A DNA stretch of 64,000 nt, from contig AP028876.1 in NCBI GenBank assembly GCA_036323355.1, positions 1,426,001-1,490,000 of the forward strand, read 5' to 3'. A program made the translations under genes and the position numbers. Positions 15,931-25,379 of this stretch are shown here, in pieces (the stretch's first letter is position 1; every line of letters begins with the position of its first letter). The notes beneath the pieces are model-generated. The model was not told where the DNA came from and ran no database searches. It was given only the letters and a program-made list of their open reading frames with translations. Origin of the DNA: Gottschalkiaceae bacterium SANA. Lineage in GTDB: Bacteria; Bacillota; Clostridia; Tissierellales; GPF-1.

Positions 15931-16224
15931 ATGTCGGAAGAAAGAAGAGAATTGGCAATCCGAATCGCGGAACATCTAGCAGAACAATTGCAGGAAGTTT
16001 GCGATTGTGACGCGTGCTCCGTATCTAATTTGATCGAGGATGCGATCTGTTTGTATTTGAAGGATCGAAGGCGAAGACAAATCAGTCAGTCCCTAATGGT
16101 GGGATATCAATCCATGAATGAAGTTAATATGGAATTAGCAGAAGAAGGGGTCAACTCCGATCAAGAAATGTTTGACCTTTATGAGACACAATTGGAGTGT
16201 GATGATGAAGACACAGATTCTTAG
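15931..16224 (+). CDS. mazE: MazE/EndoAI-type antitoxin (ribbon-helix-helix)
   Basis: A 97-residue antitoxin whose N-terminal half resembles a ribbon-helix-helix domain, followed by a long helix with [21 protein letters not shown] and an acidic tail that would wrap the toxin. The ATG at 15931 is served by AGGAGGAC at 15919-15926. It overlaps the toxin by 20 bases. The central CDCDACS cysteine cluster is unusual for the family and might bind metal or be incidental. The call rests mainly on position before mazF and on general layout. Confidence 0.8.
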   Translation: MSEERRELAIRIAEHLAEQLQEVCDCDACSVSNLIEDAICLYLKDRRRRQISQSLMVGYQSMNEVNMELAEEGVNSDQEMFDLYETQLECDDEDTDS

Positions 16225-16555
16225 AGGTGACATTTATTTCGCAGACCTTAGCCCCGTTGTTGGATCGGAACAAGGAGGCTCACGACCTGTCTTGATATTG
16301 CAAAATGATGTCGGGAATAAATTTTCCACCACAACCATAGTCGCGGCGATTACGTCGCGAATCGAAAAAGCCAAACTGCCGACACATATTGCAATACCAG
16401 GCAAGCCATTTGGCTTACATAAGGATTCGGTTATTTTATTGGAACAAATCCGCACCATCGATAAGCGCCGATTGATACGAAAAATTGGGGTTTTAGGCTC
16501 GCCAGAAATGGCACGGGTGGATGAAGCAGTGAAAATTAGTTTGGATTTAGTCTAG
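16205..16555 (+). CDS. mazF: MazF/EndoA-type mRNA interferase toxin
   Basis: A 116-residue PemK/MazF toxin that cuts single-stranded mRNA at short motifs. Family signatures are [29 protein letters not shown] (the early part, about 7-35), [13 protein letters not shown] and [13 protein letters not shown] (about 79-91). The ATG at 16205 has GGAG seven bases upstream. The context acpS-alr-antitoxin-toxin is as in Bacillus, where it is a chromosomal stress module. A terminator follows directly. Confidence 0.94.
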   Translation: MKTQILRGDIYFADLSPVVGSEQGGSRPVLILQNDVGNKFSTTTIVAAITSRIEKAKLPTHIAIPGKPFGLHKDSVILLEQIRTIDKRRLIRKIGVLGSPEMARVDEAVKISLDLV

Positions 16556-16556
16556 C

Positions 16557-16579
16557 GGGCTGCGATGCAGCCCTTTTTT
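16557..16579 (+). terminator. Terminator after mazF
   Basis: GGGCTGC (16557-16563) pairs with GCAGCCC (16567-16573) over a GAT loop, followed by six Ts. It lies two bases after the mazF stop and 18 bases before the next start. Confidence 0.9.
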
Positions 16580-16597
16580 ACGGAGAAGGAGAATACC

Positions 16598-18739
16598 ATG
16601 GACATTAAGAAGAATCGAGGCATAGCACTGCTTCTCATAGGATTGATGATTAGCGCCGTTGCCTTGGCCGTGGCGGGTATGGGACGCATAAAGTTGGAAG
16701 CAGAACATAAAACCATCAGCTTGGCTTTGGATTATGAAGAAATGGAGAAGATGGCCGATCAATCTGAGGATGATTTGATCACGATTCTGACTGCATTTCG
16801 AGAGATGGATGCGAGTTACGTCGGAATCGAAGAAGAAAGCTTGCGAGACTATTTAGGCGCCAACCCTGCCTTGCAGGGCCAGATTGCCCAAGGCTTTTTT
16901 GGAAACGATGGACCAGTCGGTGAGATACCGATAGAATTAATTCTTGCCTATGAAGCAGGTCAGGTTCATCCTTATGATTATGTGATAACCATTACGGATC
17001 CAATGTTTGCGGGTGATTTTTCTGAACGTGTTTTGGCACGGTTTCACGAATCTGACCTGCAGTCTTTTTGGTCGGATCAAACTGAGTATTTAGTCATTTC
17101 TGGATCCCGAGAACTGGGAATTTTTGAACAGAGTGACTTGCTGATTGATGGCCAAGGGCGTAAATACTTTGGACAAACACCGATTATTGGATCACGAATC
17201 GAAGATATTGGATTTGGTTTTGATCCCAAGGCGATGGAGAAGATTGAGCTGGCTGGCTTGCAGGCCATGCCTAAAGTACGTAACAATCCCTTGAACCCAG
17301 AGATGGCTGTTGCGGCTTTGCAAAGTGAGTTTGACCGATATGGACTTGGAAATTCACCCCTGCTCTTGACCCAGGAAACGCCGGGTTATCCCACAGATGT
17401 GGTTGGATTTTCCAACGTGATGGAGGAGAGGAATTTTACCCTCGCCTTAATTGAATCTGGAACGCAACGGGAGCATATTGTTCAAAAGGGGATGTTTACA
17501 CTTTTGGATGAAGCCGAAAACAAAGCGGTTCGCCTTTTCTCCGTTTGGCCATATATTCAAGAGCGCTATCAGTATTACAATTACCAAGGCGGCCAGGAAA
17601 TCGGCAATGCTCTTTACCGCGCGGCAACCGAACGAAATATTCGAATCCTCTACTTTAAACCATTCAAGTGGGCAAAGGAAAATTATGTAACAGATTTAGA
17701 GGAGTATCGCCCCATATTTGCGGATTTAACAAATCGATTGGGATGGCATAATCTGGCATGGGGTAATGAACCTAGCACCTTCCCAAATCGTCAATTATCC
17801 ATGGGCATCCTGTTTCTTTTGGGGATGGGTCCAGTCTTAGTGGCCATCTTGATTTTACGCAAGCTTTTTTACTTATCTGAAAAGAAACTGATGCTGCTTG
17901 CTTTGGGACTTCTGATGATTATGGCGGCTGGCTTGGCGGTTAAAAGGGATTTAATGCAAAGTTTGCTAGCCTTTGGTGCCTCCTTTACCTATTCAAGCTT
18001 GGCGGGGATCTGGATGATGGATCGCTTAGAACGAGCTGGGAACAGCTTGGATTCGAGGATAAGCCTTTGTTTGTGGGAAGGTGCTAAGGCCTTGATTCAA
18101 TCCGTGGCCATAGCCATGATGGGCGGTCTCTATGTGGGAACTATTTTAAGCGATACGACCTATTTCTTGGAATTGTCAATCTTCCGTGGGGTAAAGGCAA
18201 GCTTAGTCTTGCCACTCTTTGTAGTGGCTCTCTATGGCCTTAGGGTATGGGGATATCGACGGGAAACGAAAGAGCGAGGTTTGATTTCGGATCTGGAACG
18301 ATTGAGCAAAGAACCACTTCGCATTGGTCACTTGCTTGTTGCTGGTGCTTTTCTTGCCATGGCTTACGTGTATTTGGCACGATCGGGTCACGAGACCAGT
18401 TTGCAGCCTTTGAATATTGAGATGCTCATGCGCAATGGCTTGGAGAACTTGATTCCAGCTCGACCCAGAACAAAAGAAATATTGATGGCTTTTCCAGCTG
18501 TGATCCTTTCTTTTTCCTTGGTTAAAAACGGGCTAAAATGGCTGGGAATTTCTTTAGGTATGCTTGCGACCATCGGATTGATATCTGTCACAAATACCTT
18601 TAGCCATTTGCGAACACCCATGATTTTATCCATAGAAAGAACGGGGTATTCCTTGAGTTTTGGTCTTGTGATTGGTTGCATTGGCACCTGGATTATACTG
18701 ACTGCTATCCAAATGATTCGACATAGGAGACGCGCATGA
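16598..18739 (+). CDS. Large membrane protein, DUF5693-like, upstream of csaB
   Basis: A 713-residue protein with an N-terminal membrane anchor (about 8-28), a large extracellular region (about 30-400) and roughly eight or more hydrophobic helices from about 405 to the end. It resembles the DUF5693 proteins found next to csaB in Clostridia. The extracellular region has no motif I can assign. The ATG at 16598 follows GGAGAAGGAG. It overlaps csaB by four bases (ATGA), so it likely works in the same secondary-cell-wall-polymer pathway, perhaps as a transport or assembly factor. That role is inference from context. Confidence 0.75.
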   Translation: MDIKKNRGIALLLIGLMISAVALAVAGMGRIKLEAEHKTISLALDYEEMEKMADQSEDDLITILTAFREMDASYVGIEEESLRDYLGANPALQGQIAQGFFGNDGPVGEIPIELILAYEAGQVHPYDYVITITDPMFAGDFSERVLARFHESDLQSFWSDQTEYLVISGSRELGIFEQSDLLIDGQGRKYFGQTPIIGSRIEDIGFGFDPKAMEKIELAGLQAMPKVRNNPLNPEMAVAALQSEFDRYGLGNSPLLLTQETPGYPTDVVGFSNVMEERNFTLALIESGTQREHIVQKGMFTLLDEAENKAVRLFSVWPYIQERYQYYNYQGGQEIGNALYRAATERNIRILYFKPFKWAKENYVTDLEEYRPIFADLTNRLGWHNLAWGNEPSTFPNRQLSMGILFLLGMGPVLVAILILRKLFYLSEKKLMLLALGLLMIMAAGLAVKRDLMQSLLAFGASFTYSSLAGIWMMDRLERAGNSLDSRISLCLWEGAKALIQSVAIAMMGGLYVGTILSDTTYFLELSIFRGVKASLVLPLFVVALYGLRVWGYRRETKERGLISDLERLSKEPLRIGHLLVAGAFLAMAYVYLARSGHETSLQPLNIEMLMRNGLENLIPARPRTKEILMAFPAVILSFSLVKNGLKWLGISLGMLATIGLISVTNTFSHLRTPMILSIERTGYSLSFGLVIGCIGTWIILTAIQMIRHRRRA

Positions 18740-19833
18740 AGAAGATATTCATCTGTGGATATTATGGATTTGATAATCTAGGAGATGAGGCGATTCTACG
18801 GTCTTTGATCGAAGGAATTCGCCGGCAGGCACCGGAGGCAGAACTGACGGTTTTGTCCGCAACACGCCATCAAACAGAAGAGGAATATGGGGTGAAAGCA
18901 ATTAGTCGGAATGATTATCGCGCTTTGGTTCACGCCATGAAAACCCAAGATGTGATTGTTTTTGGAGGTGGTAGTCTTCTGCAGGATGTTACCAGCAGCC
19001 GATCTATTCTTTACTATTTAGGATTGATGTTTTTGGCGAAAATGCATGGTAAGCCATTGATGATGGTTGCCCAAGGCATCGGACCGATCCGAAAGTCCGT
19101 CTTTCGTAAAATGACGCATTGGATCTTTCGAACGGCGAAACATATTAGTGTGCGGGACCATATCTCTTTGGAGGAGCTAGCAAAGATGGGTATTGATCGC
19201 AATCGGATTGTTTTAACTACGGATCCAGTGTGGGGATTTGATGCCATTCCAGTGATTAAAAACTTAGGGAACAATCATGTAAGAATAGAGCAACCATTGA
19301 CCAAGGGGGGAGAGAGGAGTATTGTACTTTCTTTGCGGCCTTGGGGGAATTCTGAGGAGATGGAAAAGAAATGGATCGAGCTTGTGAATCGCTTGCAAGG
19401 CGACCTACAAGTTCGTGTTGAACTATTGTCCTTTCATCAAGCGCAAGACGCTCCACTGGCTAAAAAGATCGCAGGACAGACTGGATGTGAATGGATGGCA
19501 CATACCCCTAGCGTGGAGACTGTTTTAGAGCGGATTGGGGCAGCGGATTTATTGATTGGTGTTCGACTGCATTCCCTGATCTTTTCAGCAATTATGGCAA
19601 CGCCTATGATTGGATTGTCTTATGATCCCAAGGTAGATGCTTTTATGGAATCTATGAAGGGTGGACCGGTCTATGCCGTGGAAAGTTTTTCGGTAGACGA
19701 GGTGGTTGAATTGGCTCGTCAGCGGATGGACGATCAAGCTTTTCATCTGAAGCTTAAAAAACAAAGTGAAAAACTATGTGCCCAGGCAAAAGCCGATCAA
19801 AAAATGATTATACAGGAGTTATTGCATGAATAA
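18736..19833 (+). CDS. csaB: Polysaccharide pyruvyl transferase CsaB
   Basis: A 365-residue CsaB-type pyruvyl transferase that adds ketal pyruvate to the secondary cell wall polymer, making the site where SLH domains of S-layer proteins attach. The N-terminus KIFICGYYGFDNLGDEAIL and the middle FGGGSLLQDVTS and VAQGIGPI are typical, as is IGVRLHSLIFSAIM in the C-terminal half. It overlaps the upstream membrane-protein gene by four bases and tagA by eight, so the three form one operon. The presence of csaB predicts SLH-domain surface proteins in this organism. Confidence 0.93.
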   Translation: MKKIFICGYYGFDNLGDEAILRSLIEGIRRQAPEAELTVLSATRHQTEEEYGVKAISRNDYRALVHAMKTQDVIVFGGGSLLQDVTSSRSILYYLGLMFLAKMHGKPLMMVAQGIGPIRKSVFRKMTHWIFRTAKHISVRDHISLEELAKMGIDRNRIVLTTDPVWGFDAIPVIKNLGNNHVRIEQPLTKGGERSIVLSLRPWGNSEEMEKKWIELVNRLQGDLQVRVELLSFHQAQDAPLAKKIAGQTGCEWMAHTPSVETVLERIGAADLLIGVRLHSLIFSAIMATPMIGLSYDPKVDAFMESMKGGPVYAVESFSVDEVVELARQRMDDQAFHLKLKKQSEKLCAQAKADQKMIIQELLHE

Positions 19834-20605
19834 ATCGTATCAAGCCGTTCGTATTTTAGGAACGCGCGTGCAGAATACAAGTGAAAAAGAAACGCTGGAT
19901 GTATTGGAGTCGGCTTTAGTTGAAAAACGACAAATGGCGATCTTTACACCCAATACCGAGATGATTATGGCAGCTTGGAAGGATCAAGCATTTCGCGACA
20001 TCTTGAACCGAGCAGAGTGGGTAATTCCAGATGGAATTGGTTTGATCCATGCTGCGCGCATTCAGAAAAAACCCATTGAAAATCGAGTAACAGGATTTGA
20101 TACTTCTGTTTCTTTATTGGAGATGGCAGCTCGCCTAGACAAGAGTGTTTTCTTCTTGGGTGGTGCTGTTGGCGTTGCGGAACAAGCTGCGGAAGAGATG
20201 CAAAAAAGCTTGCCAACTTTGAGAATCGCGGGTACCCACCATGGCTATTTCCCCGGTCTTCATATTGGAAAGGGTGGTAGTCCAGAAGAAAATCAGGTAA
20301 TTGAGATGATTAATGCTTCCGGTGCAGAAATTCTCTTTGTGGGATTTGGCATGAAGAAGCAGGAACGATGGATTGACACCTACCGAAATCGTTTAAATCC
20401 AACGATTTTGATTGGAAATGGAGGAACCCTAGATGGATTGGCCGGGCTGGTTCAGCGGGCGCCAGAGATTTATCAACGTCTGGGTTTGGAATGGTTGTAT
20501 CGTCTTGCCAAACAGCCGAGCCGCATTGGCCGGCAATTGGTTTTGCCTCATTTCCTTTGGTTGGCACTAGTTAAGCCAGGCATGGTAGAAATCGAAAAAA
20601 GCTAA
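19826..20605 (+). CDS. tagA: WecG/TagA/CpsF family glycosyltransferase
   Basis: A 259-residue transferase that in the family adds N-acetylmannosamine to undecaprenyl-linked GlcNAc. Conserved parts are TPNTEMIMAAWKD (about 38-50), AEWVIPDGIGLIHAARI (about 63-79), FFLGGAVGVAEQAAEEM and VGFGMKKQERWI near 172-183. The C-terminus RRLGLEWLYRL-type stretch is present as QRLGLEWLYRLAKQP. It overlaps csaB by eight bases. Together with csaB it points to synthesis of a pyruvylated secondary wall polymer. Confidence 0.92.
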   Translation: MNKSYQAVRILGTRVQNTSEKETLDVLESALVEKRQMAIFTPNTEMIMAAWKDQAFRDILNRAEWVIPDGIGLIHAARIQKKPIENRVTGFDTSVSLLEMAARLDKSVFFLGGAVGVAEQAAEEMQKSLPTLRIAGTHHGYFPGLHIGKGGSPEENQVIEMINASGAEILFVGFGMKKQERWIDTYRNRLNPTILIGNGGTLDGLAGLVQRAPEIYQRLGLEWLYRLAKQPSRIGRQLVLPHFLWLALVKPGMVEIEKS

Positions 20606-20621
20606 AATATGGAAAAAATGG

Positions 20622-20660
20622 ATGTCTCACCCGAAGATTATGGGTAGAGACATTTTTTTT
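20622..20660 (+). terminator. Terminator after tagA
   Basis: ATGTCTC (20622-20628) and CCC pair with GGG and GAGACAT (20647-20653), followed by eight Ts. Confidence 0.88.
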
Positions 20661-20713
20661 GCGTATAATTGTAATAGGAGTTGTGGTATGAAAATTTATT
20701 GGGAGGTGAATTA

Positions 20714-23074
20714 ATGATTCAAGTGAGTAGCAAGGAATTGAAAAGACGATGTAATCCGGATCTTTTTCAAGATGTGGAAAATTGCGGTGAACTTTGTAAA
20801 GAGATTTTGGGACAGTCTCGTGCTATAAAAGCGATTAAGACCGGGCTTTCTATCGACCGAAAGGGATACAATATTTTTGTATCGGGGGCATTGGGAACGG
20901 GACGAAATTCCAACACCTATGCGTTGACTTCGGAAGTTGCCATAAACCGCACCATTGAATCGGATTGGTGTTATGGGTACAACTTCTTACAACCGGATCA
21001 TCCTCGGGCGATTGAATTGCCATTGGGCCAATCTATGGTGCTGAAGAGCAATATGGAATGGTTGATTCAGCGGTTGATTGCGGAGTTTCCCAAGCATTTT
21101 ACTTCGAAAATCTATGATGACCGTCGAAAGAGTATTATTAAAATTTATGCGCGAATGCGAAAGGAAGGCTTGGACATCCTAAATCGGATTGCTCATGAGT
21201 ATCAATTCGAGTATCAGATTTCAGAAAAAGGTTTGTTGTATTATCCCGTGATAGATGGTCATATTATGACCAATGAAGAAGCGGAAGTATTGTCTCCAGA
21301 ACAGATGGAGACTCTGCAAGATCAATATCTAGAGATGAACAATCATACCATCGAAGAGATTCAAAAGCTGAGAAAGATTGATGAGGATCAGATGGAAAAG
21401 CTCTTGGAACTTCGAGAGAAGGAAGCCAAGAAGGTGATTGATTTGTATCTTGATAAGATTCGAAATCGTTTCTCGGATAATAAGAAATTGATGACGTATT
21501 TTGCCGAGATGACCGAAGATATGGTTAAGAATCTGGAAGAATTCGTCAAAGCTTCTCAGCAGGGAAAGGAACTAAATATCAGCGAGTCATTCTTCCTGCG
21601 TTATCTGGTCAATCCATTGATTTATCATGAACCGAACGATCACGCTGCGCCATTGATCCAGGAGTCGAATCCAACTTATGAAAATCTTTTTGGCACCATC
21701 ACCTACCGATTGCAAAATAATTTAATCTATACGGACCATATGCAGATTCGCAAGGGATCCATTCATGAGGCCAATGGTGGATATTTGATTATTCAAGCCT
21801 ATGATCTGTTGAAGAATCCCCATTCTTGGGAGGGATTGAAGCGGGTATTGAAAAACGAAATGATCTCCATTGAACCCATCAATCTCAATACCATGGTGAC
21901 GCGGGTGTTGAAACCTCAACCGATTCCTTTACAAGTAAAGATCATCTTGATCGGTGACCCAAGGTTGTATTATCTACTATTGGAAAACGATCCGGATTTT
22001 GCAAAGCTCTTTAAGATTCGAGCAGACTTTGAAGGGGATATGATGCGGACTGATGAGAATATGGTGAAGATGGGCAAGTTTGTTCGCTTCCAATATGAAG
22101 AAAATAGTCTTTTGCCATTCGATCACACTGCCATGGCAGAGATTGTCGAGTTCAGCTCTCGCTCTGTTGAGAACCAGGATCGTCTGTCGACGGAATTCAA
22201 TTTGATGACCGACCTGATGATTCAAGCCGAAGCCTTAGCGGTTCAGGAATCGAAGACAGAGGTGACAGCAAAAGAAATTAAGTCTGCCATTACCCAGCGA
22301 AATCAGAGAAATAACAAGTACGAGGAGCGATTGCTCAAGGCTTTTGAGACCGGAGATTTAATTTTGGATACCCATGGGGAAGTCGTGGGACAGATTAACG
22401 GCTTGACAGTGATGGACTCAGGGGAGTATCGCTTTGGCATGCCGTCTCGTATCACGGTTTCCACCTATGCGGGAGAAGAGGGTGTTGTTAACATCGAGCG
22501 GGAGATTGAACGCTCTGGCGCGATTCACGATAAGGGTGTTTTGATTATTGCAGGATTTTTAGGTTCAAAATTTGCCAACCACAATCCGTTGACTTTGTCC
22601 TCCAGCATAACCTTTGAACAGAGTTATTCCTATATTGATGGGGACAGTGCGTCGAGCACTGAGCTTTATGGATTGATTTCCAGTCTATCGGATATGCCTG
22701 TCAAACAGAGCATTGCCGTAACGGGTTCTGTCAATCAAAAGGGAGAAATTCAACCCATAGGCGGCGTCAATGAAAAAATTGAAGGCTTCTTTAAGGTCTG
22801 TAAAATCAAGGGGTTCAAGGGTGGCGAAGGAGTGATGATTCCGATTCAAAATGTTAAAAATCTGATGCTTTCTGATGAGATCATCGAGGCTGTGGAGGCG
22901 GGAATTTTTTCTGTATATGCCGTCCGAACGATCGAAGAAGGGATTTCTATTATGATGGATGGCCAAGCTGGAGTTGCCGATGAGAATGGCGAATATCCAA
23001 AGGAAAGTATTTTTGGCAAGGTTCAGGACCGTATTGACTATTTCGCTCAACTGATGAAAAATCAGGATGACTAG
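20714..23074 (+). CDS. Lon-family ATP-dependent protease (LonB/LonC-like)
   Basis: A 786-residue protein with a C-terminal Lon proteolytic domain and an AAA-like N-terminal part. The protease serine is in DGDSASST (about residue 650) and the lysine in GGVNEKIEGFF (about 694). The nucleotide site reads GALGTGRNS near residue 58, with arginine in place of the Walker A lysine and a long helical insert (about 100-290). It is typical of a Clostridia clade of Lon-related proteases annotated as AAA family. The ATG at 20714 has GGGAGGTG upstream. ATP hydrolysis may be weak or absent; this is inference from the altered motif. Confidence 0.85.
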   Translation: MIQVSSKELKRRCNPDLFQDVENCGELCKEILGQSRAIKAIKTGLSIDRKGYNIFVSGALGTGRNSNTYALTSEVAINRTIESDWCYGYNFLQPDHPRAIELPLGQSMVLKSNMEWLIQRLIAEFPKHFTSKIYDDRRKSIIKIYARMRKEGLDILNRIAHEYQFEYQISEKGLLYYPVIDGHIMTNEEAEVLSPEQMETLQDQYLEMNNHTIEEIQKLRKIDEDQMEKLLELREKEAKKVIDLYLDKIRNRFSDNKKLMTYFAEMTEDMVKNLEEFVKASQQGKELNISESFFLRYLVNPLIYHEPNDHAAPLIQESNPTYENLFGTITYRLQNNLIYTDHMQIRKGSIHEANGGYLIIQAYDLLKNPHSWEGLKRVLKNEMISIEPINLNTMVTRVLKPQPIPLQVKIILIGDPRLYYLLLENDPDFAKLFKIRADFEGDMMRTDENMVKMGKFVRFQYEENSLLPFDHTAMAEIVEFSSRSVENQDRLSTEFNLMTDLMIQAEALAVQESKTEVTAKEIKSAITQRNQRNNKYEERLLKAFETGDLILDTHGEVVGQINGLTVMDSGEYRFGMPSRITVSTYAGEEGVVNIEREIERSGAIHDKGVLIIAGFLGSKFANHNPLTLSSSITFEQSYSYIDGDSASSTELYGLISSLSDMPVKQSIAVTGSVNQKGEIQPIGGVNEKIEGFFKVCKIKGFKGGEGVMIPIQNVKNLMLSDEIIEAVEAGIFSVYAVRTIEEGISIMMDGQAGVADENGEYPKESIFGKVQDRIDYFAQLMKNQDD

Positions 23075-23180
23075 CAGGATGCACAAGACTCGATCGAATT
23101 TTTGGTCACATGGTCAATAGATAATATCCTCTTGTTTCGCTACACTAAGAGTAGCTAAAAAACAGGAGGGTATTATTTTT

Positions 23181-24293
23181 ATGGCGAATTTATCATTGAA
23201 ACATATTCAAAAGGTGTATCCAGGTGGCGTTCATGCTGTAAAAGACTTTAACTTAGAGATTAAGGACAAGGAATTTATTGTTTTTGTAGGCCCGTCAGGT
23301 TGTGGAAAGACAACGACTTTGCGAATGATTGCTGGCTTGGAAGAAATTTCAGGTGGAGAAATGTATATTGGTGATAAATTTGTAAATGATGTGGCTCCTA
23401 AAGACCGCGATATTGCCATGGTATTTCAAAACTATGCTTTGTATCCACATATGACAGTATATGAAAATATGGCTTTTGGCTTGAAATTGAGAAAATTGCC
23501 CAAGTCGGAAATTGACGATAAAGTAAGACAAGCGGGAGCGATCCTTGGTTTAGAGGATCTTTTGGATCGTAAACCGAAAGCCCTTTCTGGAGGCCAGAGA
23601 CAGCGTGTTGCCTTGGGTCGTGCGATTGTAAGGAATCCGAAGGTGTTTTTGATGGATGAGCCCCTTTCCAATCTGGATGCAAAATTGCGTGTGCAAACTC
23701 GTACCGAGATTTCGAAATTGCATCAGAGATTACAAACTACTTTTGTCTATGTTACCCATGACCAGACGGAAGCAATGACCATGGGCGATCGTATCGTTAT
23801 TATGAAAGACGGTATTGTTCAGCAAGTGGGTACGCCTCACGATGTATTCCATGAACCAGACAATATGTTTGTGGCCGGATTTATTGGTAGTCCGCAGATG
23901 AATCTTTTTGATGTAACGGTAAGCGGTGATGTGGAAGATTGTCAATTGATCTTTGCAGATGGAACGGCCATTGCCTATCCAAAAGGAAAAGCATTGCTCT
24001 TGAAAGAACGAGGATACTTTGGCAAGACCTTGCAAATGGGGATTCGTCCAGATGATCTATACAATGAGCGCGTCTTTATGGAAAGCTCACCGGAAACTGC
24101 TTTTGAAGCAGAGGTTGAGGTTACAGAGATGATGGGTAATGAAACGCATCTTTATCTAACATTCAACAATACGCGATGTATCGCAACCATTGATTCTCGC
24201 AACCAAGTCAAGGTTGGCGATAAGATAAAATTAGCCATGGACCGCAATCGAATTCACCTATTTGATAGTGAAACGGAAGAAACAATCCGTTAA
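23181..24293 (+). CDS. Sugar ABC transporter ATPase (MsmK/UgpC type)
   Basis: A 370-residue ATP-binding subunit of the carbohydrate importer class, with Walker A GPSGCGKTT (about 38-46), signature ALSGGQRQRVALGRA, Walker B VFLMDEPLSNLDA and switch YVTHDQTEAM, then a C-terminal OB/TOBE regulatory domain (about 235-370). AACAGGAGGG precedes the ATG. No permease or binding protein is nearby, and a terminator follows, so it is probably a shared ATPase serving several sugar importers, as MsmX does in Bacillus. That sharing is inference. Confidence 0.93.
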   Translation: MANLSLKHIQKVYPGGVHAVKDFNLEIKDKEFIVFVGPSGCGKTTTLRMIAGLEEISGGEMYIGDKFVNDVAPKDRDIAMVFQNYALYPHMTVYENMAFGLKLRKLPKSEIDDKVRQAGAILGLEDLLDRKPKALSGGQRQRVALGRAIVRNPKVFLMDEPLSNLDAKLRVQTRTEISKLHQRLQTTFVYVTHDQTEAMTMGDRIVIMKDGIVQQVGTPHDVFHEPDNMFVAGFIGSPQMNLFDVTVSGDVEDCQLIFADGTAIAYPKGKALLLKERGYFGKTLQMGIRPDDLYNERVFMESSPETAFEAEVEVTEMMGNETHLYLTFNNTRCIATIDSRNQVKVGDKIKLAMDRNRIHLFDSETEETIR

Positions 24294-24311
24294 ACTTCCC
24301 CTTTTATTCTG

Positions 24312-24345
24312 AAAAAGCAGCGAGGATGAATCCTCGCTGCTTTTT
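24312..24345 (+). terminator. Terminator after sugar ATPase gene
   Basis: A long perfect stem, AAAGCAGCGAGGAT with ATCCTCGCTGCTTT, a two-base centre and a T run. Confidence 0.9.
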
Positions 24346-24395
24346 CATATGTCTGTAATAGAAAAGGAGGAGTCTTTCTGTTAAAATAAGAGGGA

Positions 24396-25379
24396 GTGCA
24401 AGGAAAGGCGGGGGCGGGCTTGTCTAGAATAAAAGAAAAAATTAAAGCTTGGGAAGAAGAGAGTGGAATTCCCCTCCGATTGGGAGCGGATGTAGAAGGA
24501 ATCTGGATTGATTCTTTTTATGAAAGTGGTAGAGAGATTGTTGTTAAGGCTGTAACTGATTTGACGGCACGCGAAATTCGATTGGTGCGTTGGGGTTTGG
24601 AATCCGCATTGAAGAATGAAGGAACAGGCACACATCATCCCCTGTGGTCGATTCTACGTGGAGAAGCCGGTTCTTCAAAACAGCAGCAATGGCTGGAGGA
24701 ATGGGGAATTGCGGGTGAGGCTGAGTATCGGGTTGCCTGTTTTCACTTTCAATCCAGCTTGGATCAATGGCACCGAGACGCCTTGAACGACCTGCTGGAA
24801 GATGAAGGCGTTGTTTCTGTTGGAAGAGGACAGGAATTTATTGTTTTGTTGAATCGAGAAGACTGGGCACAATGGATTCGTGACCGTCAGGGAACAGCAG
24901 AAGCAGAGTGGATGATGCGCGTAATTGTGACCATTGGTTTGCCTGTTGAGGCAGATCGGATTTTGGTCTCTTATCGGGACGCGATAGACTTGATGCAACT
25001 CTTGAAAAATGATCCAAGAGAACGTCGTTGGATGACTGATGAAACCGCGGAACTTTCCGTGCTGATTCATCGTCTAACTCCGGAGGCGAGGGAGATTCTT
25101 CGCATCCGTTCCGCAGCTTTTCATCTGGAAAAGCTGGACGAAGAGGAATGGCATACAGCTGCTTCTTTTTGGGCCCATGATCTGCATGGCAGTCAAACGG
25201 CGAAAGCCTTGTTTATTCATCGAAATACCTTGCAGTATCGATTGGAACGCATACGAAAAAAAACCGGGCTGGATCTGCGTGTCTATGAAGAGGCACTGCG
25301 ATTCCAAATCGCCCGCGAAACCTGGGAACTGGAGCAGCAGAGACAGAGGGGGAAGAGTGACAGAGATGATACGATTTGA
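24396..25379 (+). CDS. PucR/CdaR-like transcriptional regulator
   Basis: A protein of up to 327 residues with a C-terminal PucR-type helix-turn-helix, visible as FWAHDLHGSQTAKALFIHRN and TLQYRLERIRKKTGLDLR (about 265-303). The N-terminal part shows no sensor domain I can name. The start is uncertain: GTG at 24396 has only a weak AGAGGG upstream, and TTG at 24420 is an alternative. Its 3' end overlaps ftsE by 14 bases, so it is co-transcribed with the division genes. An effect on ftsEX is possible but unproven. Confidence 0.8.
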   Translation: MQGKAGAGLSRIKEKIKAWEEESGIPLRLGADVEGIWIDSFYESGREIVVKAVTDLTAREIRLVRWGLESALKNEGTGTHHPLWSILRGEAGSSKQQQWLEEWGIAGEAEYRVACFHFQSSLDQWHRDALNDLLEDEGVVSVGRGQEFIVLLNREDWAQWIRDRQGTAEAEWMMRVIVTIGLPVEADRILVSYRDAIDLMQLLKNDPRERRWMTDETAELSVLIHRLTPEAREILRIRSAAFHLEKLDEEEWHTAASFWAHDLHGSQTAKALFIHRNTLQYRLERIRKKTGLDLRVYEEALRFQIARETWELEQQRQRGKSDRDDTI

